Part shown: positions 35,085 to 47,240 of the stretch, piece by piece
Numbering within the stretch: position 1 is the stretch's first letter
Layout: each line of letters opens with the position of its first letter
Assembly (NCBI RefSeq): GCF_000003815.2
Contig: NC_049985.1
Coordinates: 15,034,522-15,098,521 of the forward strand
Reading direction: 5' to 3'
Length of the DNA: 64,000 bases
From: Branchiostoma floridae
Lineage: Eukaryota > Chordata > Leptocardii > Amphioxiformes > Branchiostomatidae
Translations under genes and position numbers: made by a program
Notes under the pieces: generated by a model
Databases searched by the model: none
What the model was told of the DNA's origin: nothing
What the model saw: only the letters and a program-made list of their open reading frames with translations

Positions 35085-38000
35085 CTGTGGTGGAAGATAA
35101 TAGTGAAAATATAAGATGTATCATCAGCTTTTTACTGTCGCCAAGAAAATAATTTTTTGGGGTATGTTTGAAGGTATGTAGGTAACGTTATGTGTAAGTA
35201 CGTGGTTTAGCAGCGTAGCCCGAGAAGCTATAAATATATTGAAAATCGCTTGTGATTGAAATTTGATGTGTGATATAGTGTTTAATTAATCTTTCCAGAA
35301 GCCGGACAGCAGAGTTTGGCGTTCCACAGACTAGCCATAATAACTCCGTGAATAGTTTTATTAGGTTGGTACGTCACTGAATAAAGAGACTCTTTTACAC
35401 AACCACAGTTCTATTTTCCCCGACGTTTCGGTGACCGTCCGTCACCTTATTCAGATAGTGACCGCATCTGAACTGTAAGCAGCGACACCTGTGCTGCAGT
35501 ACAATGTGAACCAGTCAGAATTGCCCTGAAGAAGGTGACAGACGGTCACCGAATCAGCGGTAAAAATTAAGTTGTCGTTGTGTAAAAAGAGACTCTTTTT
35601 TCCGTCTCAGGAAACTATACACATCCAATACGACAAATCACGTTAGAGAAACCTCCAAGTACCGTTTGACAGATGTTTGCTCTTGCTGAAATCTAGTTCT
35701 CCCTCCATTTTCTGCAGTAACGTCTCTATCCGCACTTCCCTGTCCAAGTCTGTCGGTACGTTATAGGGTCGGACTCCGGCAAGCATCGTGTAGAACACTA
35801 CCCCTCTGTACATGGAAACAAACGTCAATCAACTGTTATCATCAAGTATTTTCTTTCTCACTCGAAACAGTCTTATTAAACTGTCCGTTATTCTTCCCCA
35901 TTTTTCTTCTTTTTTTTGTCTATTGAAACTTTCTTGCGAAACTTCATCCACCGCCAATATATGTTCGGTTTACGCGCAAAATATCAGTTAGGCCATGTTG
36001 ATTTGGTTGTATCGGTTGAAATATATATACATACAGACTCCATATGTCCGCCAGCACACCATCATAGGGCTCGGCGCGGAGGATCTCGGGAGCCATGTAC
36101 TCCATAGAACCGCAAAAAGTTTCCAGACGTTTCATTGGTCCATACTCTCGCATGTAACCCTTCGTCATCTTCGTGGCAAATCCGAAGTCTACAAAGGGAC
36201 GAACCAAACACAACTGATGTCTTAGGCCGTTATACATCCTATTCTAGTTCCGTGCTCCTTTGATCGAAGCAATCGTACGTTGGTGGAAACAATCGTTGGG
36301 TATCAGGACGTTTCGGCACTGGCCTAGACAGTTCTGCCTCTAGCCGATCAGGACAATTTGGTACAAGGCCTTAAGGGCGACTCGGGTTTAGGTTATGGTA
36401 TTGTATCGACTAACATTAGAATGGGGGTTATGTATGAGTTAGAATTAGGGTAAGACCGTTATAAGAGTTGAGTTGAGTTGGGCGTCAAACTGTCCTAGAC
36501 CTGTCGCCAAATTGCTCTGACCGGATAGGGGCCGAGCTGTCAAGGTTCCAAAAACGTAAGACATTTGGATCGTTATAGTGAACCAGGGTAGAACAGGGAA
36601 TAGACTGGATTCCGTGCTACGGTTATACCGGCTATACTGATATAAAGGTACAGTTTGAATGCAACAATTTATACCTGACATGGAAATCTTGTCGCAGTTG
36701 GGGGAACGAGATAGATCAGATATCTACTGGTCTTCTATCACATAAACGCAGGCGGGACAGCAGGAATGTTTAAAACAGAGTCATTACACTGGTACAATGT
36801 CTTTTGGAAACGTATCAGTGCTTACCTGAAATCTTGACGTTGAATTCACTATCCAGCAGAATGTTCTCGTCTTTGATATCTCTGAAAAAGATGAAGACAG
36901 AAAAATATCGATAACAAACGCGGGACTATGTTCATTCTCACCGCGTAACGGTGCATACGGTATGGCTTAGGTCCCAATGGGATATATAGGCCCTGCCGGG
37001 CAGTTCACGGACTGTCTTTGTGCACTTTCGGGCGTGACCCCAACATGCCCCAGTGGGACACCTTGCGTTTCTCTTGGTATTTGGAGGCCCGGCCGGACCC
37101 CGGGTTGAATTTAAGTCGGACTCAAAATGAACCCGGGCACCGGTGCAATAGGGACCTAAGACCACACTACGTTTACATCAAACATTTCTCACTAAATATC
37201 ATAATTCCCTAAAACGCACCTCAGCTCCGCACATCCTCATGCTATATCTCAGACAACCGTCCACTACTCACCTGTGTACGAAGCCGTGACCGTGCACGTG
37301 CATCAGTCCGTCCACCAGCTGGTTAGTGAAGCGGCGGGCCAAGTCCTCATGCAGACCGATGCCCCTGCGCACCCGGTACCGGTGCACGAACACGCTGAGC
37401 TGGCCCTTCTGTGCGTACTCAAGCACCAGGTACTTACGGGCAGCTGTCTCAAAGTTTTCGTACAGGTAGATCTGTAATGAAGGAAGCCACTAGTTTTAAT
37501 CCACAGAAATTTATTTATTATCATTATTCATTATAAATAACGTAGGTGACATAGTGGCTTTGTGGAATTAGAGTTGTTGACTCAAAACCTGGAGGTACTG
37601 AGATTAAATCCCTAACTAATCCAGATGTTTTGCCTTTTGGGAAAGGCACATCGGTTTCCTCACTCCTGGGTACATGGTTTCGGAAACTTTTAGGATTTTG
37701 CTTTGTAGGACTGTTTATATCGTCATCCTGCTTGAAGCCGCAAGTAGTGTATGACGTGTTCCGGTGTGTTTTTTGTCACTTCCTCATTGCTGAAGAATGC
37801 GGAAGTGAAACCCTCAGAAAATAGCGTCGCCTGGCGGTTCGTACTAGGTATGCGGGTGTTGCAATTATATGTGAAATCGCAACAATATGGTTAAATTGAA
37901 ATAGTATGCATCAGTACTTGTCTAAAGTAAACCCAGTGACTTAATAAACTTATAACTTACCCCACCCCCCCACCCCTGTTGTGTAACTAAAATATTCCAA

Positions 38001-41000
38001 AAGGGGAATCCCCCTTCCCAGGCACCACCGCGTCGGACAGGTGACTCACACACAAGGGGACTTCCGCATACGTCGCTGTGGAATTGACGTGCGTTGGTAC
38101 CGTTATTATTTTCACCTGCTGTCTGAATATTAACCCTGCTTTTTACACCAATAATACCACTACTATTCACTGCTGATGGTACCGAGGGCGACGTGGACCC
38201 AGGATTTAACGGTTGTTGTTGATGTGGCAGTCCTAAATGTTTAACGTAAATTCGCTCTAGCTTGGCGTGGTCTCTTGGTGCTTGGTTTCATTTGGTTCAG
38301 TAATAAGTCAAAAGTCTCTCTTTGTATTTAACTCTTTGTGACTTGTACTTGAGTGTTGCTGAACTGTTTCTAGGAGAGAAAGATCCTGGAAGACACAGGA
38401 AGACTACAAAAGTGTGTCTGTGTGTGTGGCTTAACCTATTATTTTTATCTAGCAGGGGCCCATCGAAGTATGTTTGTTTTTCATATCCGGTAAACCTGCC
38501 TCATGGCGCAACACACAAGGCTTGTAATGAGAAGTACAAGCTGCATATCCGAGCAGATGTGATAGATGTACAATTTATAAACGACATTCCTACCCTCCAG
38601 CTTTCTGAATGTGTTCTCGTCAACTCTTTTACAGGAGAGCTTCATCAATACAAAATCGTACATTGAAAGAATTTACACTATTGTTAGAGAAAAGTAAGAA
38701 ATTTGAAAAATATGGAAAACCTGTCTGGAACAACAGGCATGCAGAGGTCAGTCAGCAGGCTGTCAACTGTGGCTGAGGAATTTCGAGAACTGGATTTGAT
38801 GTTTAACAGTGGGTCAGATCTGGAAGTTGTAGAGAAAGGATACGCACGCAAGCTGATTCATGCTATCAGTTGTGAAGATAAGGTTTTGGAATGTGAGGCG
38901 CTGAAAAGCATTGGCGATGTGTACTTGAAGAAAGCTAAGATCACTGATCACAAGGCTGAGATTCTTAGAAAAGCCTGTGGGCTGTATACAGAGGTCCTGC
39001 GATATTGTAGAACTGCAGATGACAAACAAGTCATAGAACATCGTATCAAATATGCAGAGAAGTGTATGAAGCTAAGACATTGTCAACGTCACATGAAGTC
39101 AGACATTGAGGCTTCAGATAATATAACATTGGTTGTGGCGATGGAGCTTCACAAACTGGAAGATAAGACCAAGCTGAGGGGCTATGGTGTAATTCCCTTA
39201 GTCGAAGCTTATACCAAATACTTCGTGGCAGCAGTTGTTTGTAAAAGTAAACGTCAGGAAATAGAATCATTAAAGAGCCTTGGAGATCTATATCTTGACA
39301 AGGGAAAGCTTGGCGAGGACAATGCGGCATTCACCAAAGCAGTCGGCCTTTACCGAGCGGCGCTGGACGGCTGTGAAGATTCAGACGGCAGAGAAACGCT
39401 GGAGCACCGCATCAAGTACGCGGAGAAGGCCAAACGAAAAGAAGTGAAGGTATGACAGCTAAAATCCACTGACGCTTTTTATCGCCACTAAAACAGTGAT
39501 GTGGTTCTGTCTGTCGGTTTGTTTGTCTTGATGTGTGTACACAGTCATTTGAGGTGTCGACGTGTCACAATGTGAGGTCTTCGATCTCTTTCTGAATGTA
39601 AAAACGTCTTATTCCATATTGCTCATACATGTTTCCTAGCTGGAAAACGATGCTTTGCATTTTTGTCTGTGCGAAGACAACTTGATAATTCATTTTAGAT
39701 CTTGTCTGAAATCCGTGTCATTTTTATTTTGTTTTCAGAAGCGACAAAACGCCGGGGAGCCCAGGAACCTGACAATAACCGATATATTGAAGTCTTCACC
39801 AACTGAAAGTCTAGCAACTAATGTCGTCATAGATCAGAAAAATGGGGATGGGTAAGTATGTCCATTGATGCATTACAATTTTCCCACATGCCTTTCTTCA
39901 CACGCCTATTCAGACGGTCCGGAGTGTGTGTGTGTGTGTGTGTGTTCTTTTGGGGGGGGGGGGGATTTCAAAGTTCGGGTATTTGCCAAGGTGGGAAGAA
40001 CATTATCAGATGTCAATTATTCAAACCTCATTTGCAAAATTGATAGGAAAACAATATCATTCCAAAGTGGTAAACGAGGGGAATCATAACTATGACGTGA
40101 GCTGATCAAACGTGACCTTCATCATACATGAATGGAATTGATTTAATTTTTGGACGTCAGTCGCATAATATGATGAGGAGATGCCATCAAATAGCCTTTC
40201 ACCCTAGTGACTACACTTTTTGTGTAGGAGAGCAACAATGAGCATAGACATAGAGTATGATAATTAGGACTTCTTTTGTATAATCAGATAGGGACTCGCA
40301 ACAAATCAGTAAATTTAACATTCCATGGAGGCACGATATATGAACCCTGCCAAAACTGATTCAAACATCATCTAGTTTTTAGCTCTAGTCTGACTTAGAG
40401 CAGATGTGTATCACATAAATAATTCATAAGCATCTAATCATTACTCTGCTACAGTGGCTACAAGGACCAGCTGCAGGAGGGCTGCAGGGCCCTGCAGACA
40501 GGGGACCTGGACGCTGCGGAACACCGCTTTGCAGCTGCGCTAAAAGCCGTTCACGTAAAAGGTAAGAAAAGATTTGCCATTTTTGAATGGTGTCATCTGT
40601 ATACGTAAGACAGCGCCTTCCATTGAAATATGGCATTTTGTTTACTTGTGCTTTTTGTCTTTGTGCTTAGATTTTTAGCTGAAATACAGATGGATTTCAG
40701 TATTTTAGATTATTACCACTGCAGCGCAATAACAGACAAAACTCACAACAGGGCATCCTGTACATTATTATAAGTTATCTGCAATACCAAAGTAACCCAG
40801 GGCCAGGGCCCCACTTTTACTGTGAAGCAGTCCCTTCCACTGAGATTGACCACACAGGCAATATAAAACAGAAATGAAATACTAAATAAACCCACAAAAC
40901 TTTGGCTGTACATCTTTAAACATTTAATTTGATATAGTGCGTTCCAAATTATCACAGATTCATGAAATGAAGATGAAGATAACCTTTAATTTGATAACCC

Positions 41001-44000
41001 AATTTTCTTTGTCGTTCAGATTCACCTACAGACGAATACACAGAAGAGGTGGAGCCCTTGTGCAAGTTGGCCGATGTCTACCTGGAAAGAGGAATGCAGT
41101 CAAAAGACGGAAGTGACTTCACCAAGGCTACAGCACTCTGTAACGCAGCACTGGTAAGGGCAAAAATCGAGGATAGGGAGGGAATCAAACAAACGATCCT
41201 AAGAGTCAACCAGTTATTTATTGAGCATGTTCTGGCAATCGAAAAAGTCGTGGATATGGGTGACACAGAGAAACACAAATCGATACTGAAGAAAGATAGG
41301 GAGTTTGTAGAAGAAGAAATCAAACGAATAGAAGAAGAGGCAGATCCTTACGTTCTTGAAGACGACAACCCAACGGCAAGAGACGTTGAGAAAAAGAGAG
41401 CGGAAGCAATCAAAGTATTGTTTCAGGCAATTGTGCAACAGCGAAAAACGTTCATAGCTGGCCTTGTAGATGAATGTATTGCGGTCATGGGTCCCCCTCC
41501 CTGTAAATACGCTATGATAGGGTTGGGTTCGCATGCCACAGGATTGGTAACCCCGTACTCCGATCTGGAGTTTGCCATTTTGGTAGAGGATGAATCAGAG
41601 CAATTGAAAAATGTGAAGTATTTCCGCAACCTCACTCATTATCTGCATCTCAAAGTGATCAATCTGAGAGAGACCATTATCCCGGCCATGGCGATTAAGT
41701 GTTTGAACGATTTTTACTCAGATGATCCGCTGGAAAACTGGTACTATGACTCTATAACATCTCGTGGGTTTGCGTTCGATGGAGCCATGCCGCATGCATG
41801 CAAAACTGCACTGGGCAGAGGAACAAGTGAACTTATCCACACACCTATCGGTATGATCAGTGTTCTGAAAGACGACCTTACTTTGTATTTAAAGAAAGGC
41901 TATCATCTTGCTACTGTACTTGGAAACGTGTCTTTGATCACAGGAGAACAGGCCTTGGTCGATGAGTACACGTCTTTATGGAATCAACACCTTCAAGAAA
42001 ATAATGGACTATTATCATCTCTCGAGGCAACAACTACATTGAGTGAAAATACACAAATGTTTGAGAAGAAAGGTCTAACTTCCAATCTGTTGGATGTAAA
42101 GAAGGAGATGTATCGATTTTCAAGCCTTGCAGTGTCTTGTTGGGCGCTACTTCATAACATACTCCCCACCACAATCTGGGAAACCATACTGGAGTTGGAA
42201 AAAAGTGGAGCCGTCGATAGTGAGAACGCACATCACTTGATGGTGATGGTCAGCATCTCAGCAGAGCTGAGGCTGCGGACATACGTGAACAATGGTGGTC
42301 AGGTGGAAAACTTGTCAGCTCTATCGTCAATGTCGACCAATACTGACATTGGGGCAAAATTGAAGAAAGTGTTTTACTTCTCAAACAGAAAGCAGCTCAT
42401 GAGATACTATTACACGGCAAGACCATTAAAGCACTTCATCTCACAACTAAGCGACAAGAAACCAAACGAGCAGTCAATTTTCTTCGACAACTCTTCAGAA
42501 CTAAAGGCAGAGATATACCAAAGTTTGTGTGATTACGAAAGTTCCAAGACGTGCATAGAGCAAACACTTCAGAAAAACATATTACAATATGGTGACCACA
42601 GTGCACATTTTGATATCGCTACGTCGTGTACTACCTTGGTTAACGATTGGATACAGCTTGATGATGATGCAAAGGCTGTGAGTTCAAATGAACAGTCACC
42701 ACAGATGAAGCGCCTTTACAACGATGATATTACCGTACATCCCGAGATAGCCGACTCACTTACCAACCTGGGTAACGTCTGGAGTAATCTTGGTGATCAC
42801 AGAAAGGCCATCGGCTATCTCGAACAGTCACTACAGATGAAACGGCTTATCTATGGAGAGAACACTGCACATCCTACCATAGCCTATTCACTTGGTAACA
42901 TGGGTTCTGCCTGGAGTAACCTTGGTGACAATAAAAAGGCGATCAGCTATTATGAACAGGCACTTCAGATGAAGCGGAGTATCTATGGTGAAGGCACGAT
43001 ACATCCTGACATAGCCTTATCGCTTAACAACTTGGGTAATGCCTGGAGCAGCCTTGGTGATCACAGTAAGGCAATCAGCTATAAGGAGCAGTCGCTCCAG
43101 ATGCTGCGACGTATCTATGGTGAGGACACTGAACATCCCGACATCGCCGGCTCACTTAACAACTTGGGCACCACCTGGAGCGACCTTGGTGATTACCGTA
43201 AGGCGATCAGCTATAAGGAACAGTCACTAAAGATGAAGCGAAGTATCTATGGTGAGGACACTGCACATCCTGACATAGCCTCCACACTGAACAATTTGGG
43301 TACCGCCTGGAGGGACCTTGGTAATCATAGAAAGGCGATCGGTTATTATGAACAGTCACTAAAGATGAATCGGCGTATTTATGGTGAGGACTCCGCACAT
43401 CCTGTCATAGCGTCTTCTCTTAGCAACTTCGGTACTGCCTGGAACGACCTTGGTGATTACAGAAATGCGATCAACTATTACGAGCAGGCACTACAGATGA
43501 AGTCGCGTATTTATGGAGAGGACACCGCACATCCTGATATAGCCGACTCACTTAACAACTTGGCTAACGCCTGGAATAACCTTGGTAATCACACAAAGGC
43601 GATTAGCTATTATGAACAAACACTGCAGATGAAGCGAGGAATATATGGTGAGGGCACTGCACATCCTGGCATAGCCTCCACGCTCAACAATTTGGGTAAC
43701 GCATGGAGTAATCTTGGTGATCACAGAAAGGCGATCAACTATTATGAACAGTCACTACAAATGAACCACAGGGTCTTTGGTGAGGACACTGCACATCCTG
43801 AAATAGCCTTCTTACAAAACAACTTGGGTGCCGCATGGATCTGCCTCGGTGATCACAGAAAGGCGATCGGCTATTATGAACTGTCGCTACAAATGAAAAA
43901 GAAGATCTATGGTGAGAACACTGCACATCCTGACATAGCCTCCTTACTTAACAACTTGGGTTCCGCCTGGAGTGACCTTGGTGACCACAGAAAGGCGATC

Positions 44001-46916
44001 AGCTATCATGAACAATCACTACAGATGAAGTGGAGTATCTTTGGTAAGGACACTGCACATCCTGGCATAGCCTTCTTACTTAGCAACATGGGTAAAGCAT
44101 GGAGTGACCTTGGTGATCACAGAAAGGCGATCAGCTATTATGAACAATCACTACAGATGAAGAAAAGTATCTATGGTGAGGACAATGTACATTCTAGCAT
44201 AGCCTCATCACTTAACAACTTGGGTAACGCATGGAGCGACCTTGGTGATCACAGAAAGGCGATCAAGTATTATGAACAATCACTACAGATGAGGCGGGCT
44301 ATCTTTAGTCATGGTGAGGACACTGCACATCCTCACATAGCTGACTCACTTAACAACTTGGCTGTTGCCTGGAGTGACCTTGGTGATCACAAAATGGCGA
44401 TCAACTATTATGAACAGTCACTACAGATAAAGCGTCATATCTATGGCAAGAACACTGCACATCCCGATATAGCCGACACACTTAACAACATGGCTGTCGC
44501 CTATAGGGACCTTGGTGATCACAGAAGGGCGATCAGCTATTACGAACAGTCCTTACAGATGATGCGAAGTATCCATGCATTTCATGAGACCACTGGACAT
44601 CCTAATACAACCAACTAACTCAAGATCAAGATGTAGATATAGATGACTTAAATTGTCATATCAACAACTTGGATATCGCCTAGAGCGACCTTGACCATGG
44701 TGATCCCAGAGGCGATCGGCTATAATGAGAAGTCTAAGAGAGAAAGGGCCCTGTGGCCAGAGACGGAATATGGAATGTTTCTTTTATCATATATTGCATT
44801 AATGCATTGAGCCCATGTTGGGCATGGATATGACATAAACTCCAATGTCATTATAAGTCTTGATCTATGCTGTTGTGCATCTAGTTCTTTATTTATTACG
44901 GCTGATTGATAATCTGACATAATAATATTATATGGCACATTATTTCGAAAAAATATTAAATTTTAGATTAAGATGACAGCAAATGAGTAAAAAGTTTCCC
45001 AGTTAAACTTTCAGATCGTTGTTCAAATCGGTAATTGTTTCACATTTTTTGCACGAAGCACCTGCAACAGTGTACTCAGATAACATATTTATGCACACTG
45101 CCTTCCATAACTGTAAAACAACAAATGATGATTTTGTATCAGAACATTTTGAACATCTTAGAACTGACGAGATTCCGTTGCATTATGATAAGACGAACCA
45201 GACAGCACATTTTTATACTGTAAGATGTATTCCCAGTAAATCGGAGTGATTGCTAAGGCCCTCTCTTACACTTTTAAAGATCACACACTCACACATCTCC
45301 GATTGACAAAATGATTTTGCTACTTTTAACGGAACATTATTTTTTTTTTTGCATATATTGTACATCCTACAGTTCGAAGGTTCTCACTTTTTAATCCTTA
45401 ACCATTTAAGTCCCCAAAGGCGCAATACTGTGCCAGTGTCCTGCATTGTGTACGTGAGATTACAAGAGACAGCTAGGAGGGATGGATAGGGACATTTTAC
45501 ACAAGATAACAAGTAAACATGGATTGTACAGCATTGGGAAAGTCCTACGTGTGCAGACCCGGAGACAGGTCAGGGAACGCCGCTATAATATACTAGTATT
45601 AGGAGAACTACACCACGCTTTCGTTCATACTGTAATCACGAGCCGTGATAGCCACATCGAAACAGACTTGATTCGCGGTTTAACCGACTTCAATGTGACT
45701 TCGACCATTCAAACTGGGCCACATGAATGCTGCTTCGGTAGTTTCGGCTCGAAATCCGATTTGCAAGATTTAAGTATGAACGGGGCGAAACTACTTACCA
45801 CATGCGGATGGTCAAGGCCCTGCAGTATGTCCACTTCCCGCTTGAGGGCCCTCTTGACAAAAAACTTGTCTTTCCCCTGTCGGAGGGCTTTCTTATGGAG
45901 GATCTTTATTGCCACCTGCAAATGCGAAAACAAGCTCATGTTTGTTAAGAATTGATTTGAGGTTAACCATTTAGGCTCCGTTCTTGAGGTGTTGCCAAAT
46001 AAGTTGTGCTCACATACGGTGAGGTAGTACACAAGGTATCCGATAGGTGCGCTGCTGAACCGCCCTTAGCCTTAGCTAGCAGTAACTACCACAGGTACAC
46101 AATAACGTAATATGGGGTCTGGAAAGTCATAGTGAGAGTAAACTAAAACATGGAAAATATATGTCTAGAACCTACATATACAATTCTTCGGCGTGCGTTG
46201 AATGTTTAACATATAGACGTTATCACTGCCGACGAAGTGATGTTGCATTGAAGATACTGAAAGCTTGACAAAGAAATAAAAGAGGATGATATACATTAGG
46301 CCACAGCAAGTAAATCATGTGGGCGACATCCTCTTCAGATCAGCAAAAATCATGGGGTAAAATAACAAGATGGTTGAAAATGGCTACATTTTCAAAATAG
46401 ACACCATAGATGCTGTAACAGGAATTAAAGGGACAAAACATGGTGTCGCAGTCATGGCAAGAAGGCATCATTTCTATATTTATATTCAAGACATGTGCAG
46501 GTGTAAGTCAAGTGTCACTTCTACATGACTCTCAAGTACAATCATTAGGCTACAACACAACATATTTGCTAAGTTGGGTAATTTTTTTGACCGTCTCCGA
46601 AGAAGAAAAAATCTTGCTATTTTTCTGAAATCAGGCGAAAATTAATGAGCGCACGGATGCCATATACCAGATATACTTGCTTTAGATACTGCCCTTTATA
46701 TGCTGGCCTTATATACATTACAGAACGTACCCTGTCGTTGCCCTTTTTATTGGTATCCTCTTCAAGTCTACGGTTCCGTGTCTTTGCCGCTTCCTGTGCC
46801 CTGGCCAGCCGGACCAGCCCGAAGGACCCCGTACCCAGCGTCGTGTCCCGCAGGAGGTACCCATGCCGCACACACTCGCCATGCACTGCGTCCGACTCAC
46901 AATCATTCAGATCCAT
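33160..46916 (-). CDS. Serine/threonine protein kinase, CAMK group, with a long charged tail (7 exons, about 926 aa)
   Basis: Exons 5' to 3': 46731-46916, 45799-45915, 37272-37471, 36826-36881, 36035-36188, 35663-35805 and 33160-35084. Phases agree at every junction (0, 0, 2, 1, 2, 1). Catalytic residues are all present: glycine loop G-T-G-S-F-G (28-33), VAIK Lys 66, helix-C Glu 89, H-R-D-I-K-D-E-N (167-174), DFG (187-189) and APE (219-221). The [10 protein letters not shown] and S-K-H-L-S stretches resemble TSSK- and HUNK-like kinases, but I cannot choose between them. The tail (about residues 320-926) is low-complexity and rich in Lys, Arg, Glu and Ser. An upstream in-frame ATG at 46970 would add 18 residues. 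The gene hosts another gene inside its second intron. Confidence 0.88.
35383..35599. mobile_element. MITE in the last kinase intron
   Basis: Terminal inverted repeats aaagagactcttttacacaa / ttgtgtaaaaagagactctt, with an inner inverted pair around ggtgaccgtccgtcacctt. No coding capacity. Confidence 0.75.
35663..35805 (-). CDS. Kinase exon 6: subdomains IX-X
   Basis: 143 nt, phase 2 to 1: (L)[15 protein letters not shown] and ...[11 protein letters not shown]. Confidence 0.9.
36035..36188 (-). CDS. Kinase exon 5: DFG to APE
   Basis: 154 nt, phase 1 to 2: DFGFATK at the start, [13 protein letters not shown], then ADIWS. The DFG-to-APE segment is complete, with Thr 210 a plausible activation site. 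Confidence 0.92.
36826..36881 (-). CDS. Kinase exon 4: catalytic loop
   Basis: 56 nt, phase 2 to 1: (H)[19 protein letters not shown]. The catalytic Asp and the metal-binding Asn are intact. Confidence 0.92.
36965..37160. mobile_element. MITE (cttaggtccc ends)
   Basis: Inverted ends cttaggtcccaatggg and tgcaatagggacctaag enclosing about 165 GC-rich bp, between kinase exons 3 and 4. Confidence 0.7.
37272..37471 (-). CDS. Kinase exon 3: hinge to HR of HRD
   Basis: 200 nt, phase 0 to 2. Contains the hinge [12 protein letters not shown] and ends ...HGHGFVH-R. Confidence 0.9.
37540..37840 (+). repeat. SINE-like copy in the long kinase intron
   Basis: Head 'gacatagtggctttgtgg' with a degenerate B-box (ctgagattaaatccc), followed by 'cttttgggaaaggcacatcg' as in related copies. 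Confidence 0.5.
38712..39449 (+). CDS. NTase-TPR gene exon 1
   Basis: 246 codons from [14 protein letters not shown], ending K-E-V-K before a GTATGA donor (phase 0). Encodes the two N-terminal helical repeats. Confidence 0.88.
38712..44618 (+). CDS. Nucleotidyltransferase-like / TPR-array protein (4 exons, about 1518 aa), nested in the kinase intron
   Basis: Exons 38712-39449, 39739-39851, 40455-40561 and 41020-44618; phases agree (0, 2, 1). Residues about 40-245 hold two copies of an approximately 100-residue helical repeat ([12 protein letters not shown] / [12 protein letters not shown], then ...EHRIKYAEK), with a third diverged copy around 41045. Residues about 484-505 hold a nucleotidyltransferase-type motif, [18 protein letters not shown], the G-S-x(n)-P-Y-S-D-x-E pattern of DUF294/GlnD-like enzymes. 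Residues about 880-1505 are 14 kinesin-light-chain-type TPRs of exactly 44 aa. Similar TPR arrays occur in nephrocystin-3-like proteins, but the N terminus differs. A scaffold with possible nucleotidyl transfer activity is inferred. The first in-frame ATG was chosen; an upstream TTG is ignored. Confidence 0.88.
39739..39851 (+). CDS. NTase-TPR gene exon 2
   Basis: 113 nt with a strong TTTTGTTTTCAG acceptor and GTAAGT donor, phase 0 to 2. Low-complexity linker ([20 protein letters not shown]). Confidence 0.8.
39926..39964. repeat. (GT)n followed by a G run
   Basis: GT dinucleotides at 39926-39945 and 12 consecutive G at about 39952-39963, in intron 2 of the nested gene. The poly-G length is a likely sequencing uncertainty. 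Confidence 0.9.
40455..40561 (+). CDS. NTase-TPR gene exon 3
   Basis: 107 nt, phase 2 to 1: [20 protein letters not shown] and ...[12 protein letters not shown], a single TPR-like helical pair. Confidence 0.85.
41020..44618 (+). CDS. NTase-TPR gene exon 4: NTase motif and 14 TPRs
   Basis: 3599 nt, phase-1 acceptor, stop TAA at 44616-44618. NTase motif at about 41520-41575; helical middle region to 42600; one degenerate TPR at about 42570-42710; then 14 regular TPRs to about 44580. A typical unit reads [18 protein letters not shown] then [10 protein letters not shown]. Confidence 0.93.
42710..44580 (+). repeat. Coding 132-bp tandem repeat (14 TPR units)
   Basis: Fourteen in-frame copies of a 132-bp unit encoding 44-aa TPRs. 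Neighbours are highly similar at DNA level (shared 'ggtgatcacagaaaggcgat' and 'gaggacactgcacatcc'). Unit 12 has a 3-residue insertion (F-S-H). Confidence 0.95.
44619..44735 (+). pseudogene. Decayed TPR unit beyond the stop codon
   Basis: Downstream of the TAA, 'aacaacttggatatcgcct', 'agcgaccttgaccatggtga' and 'gaggcgatcggctataatga' align with the coding TPR unit but contain stops and indels. It shows that the array was once longer. Confidence 0.8.
44736..45798. other. Kinase intron 2 (proximal part), no gene recognised
   Basis: AT-rich; short open frames only. No AATAAA was noticed for the nested gene in the first 600 bp after its stop. Confidence 0.5.
45799..45915 (-). CDS. Kinase exon 2: VAIK lysine and helix C
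   Basis: 117 nt, phase 0 to 0, donor [17 protein letters not shown] then [15 protein letters not shown]: catalytic Lys and its Glu partner. Confidence 0.9.
46290..46640. repeat. Dispersed repeat, partner of 28555-28715
   Basis: Starts with 'aggccacagcaagtaaatc' and ends with inverted forms of the 28.6-kb copy (gtcacttctacatga, caatcattaggctacaac, tttctgaaatcaggc). Lies in the first kinase intron. Confidence 0.55.
46731..46916 (-). CDS. Kinase exon 1: N terminus and glycine loop
   Basis: ATG at 46916 (alternative at 46970), 62 codons, phase-0 donor GTACGT. Contains [20 protein letters not shown]. The next exon begins V-A-I-K, giving a normal subdomain I-II spacing slightly lengthened by a basic insert. 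Confidence 0.85.
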
Positions 46917-47240
46917 ACTATTGACAGGTGGCCTGGAGTTAAGAAGTCGGGAAAACAATCCGACTGGCATTGAGAGGTGTCTTCTGCTTTTAGTTACTCC
47001 GTCTTTGGTAGGGACGCATTTAGGGATGAGTTACTTGATCTTACTTAGGCCAGCGTCACATTTCCAATCACAATCATTGAAATCCATACTATTGACAGCT
47101 AGTCTGGAGTTCCGAAGTCAGGAAAACAATCGGACTGGCATTGCGAAGTGTCTACTGCTTTTAGCTACTGCGTCTTTGGTAGGGATGCATCTAGGAATGA
47201 CTTACTTAGGCCTACGTCACAATTCCAACCGGGGGCCGGC
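46898..47240. repeat. 171-bp tandem duplication covering the kinase start codon
   Basis: 46898-47065 and 47069-47236 match at an offset of 171 bp (shared atccatactattgacag, ggaaaacaatc, gactggcatt, gtctttggtaggga). The lower copy contains the ATG codons of the kinase at 46916 and 46970; the upper copy is a decayed duplicate. Confidence 0.85.

Noticed and set aside
45482-45955. 157-codon plus-strand frame
   Set aside because: Overlaps kinase exon 2 on the other strand and shows no domain.
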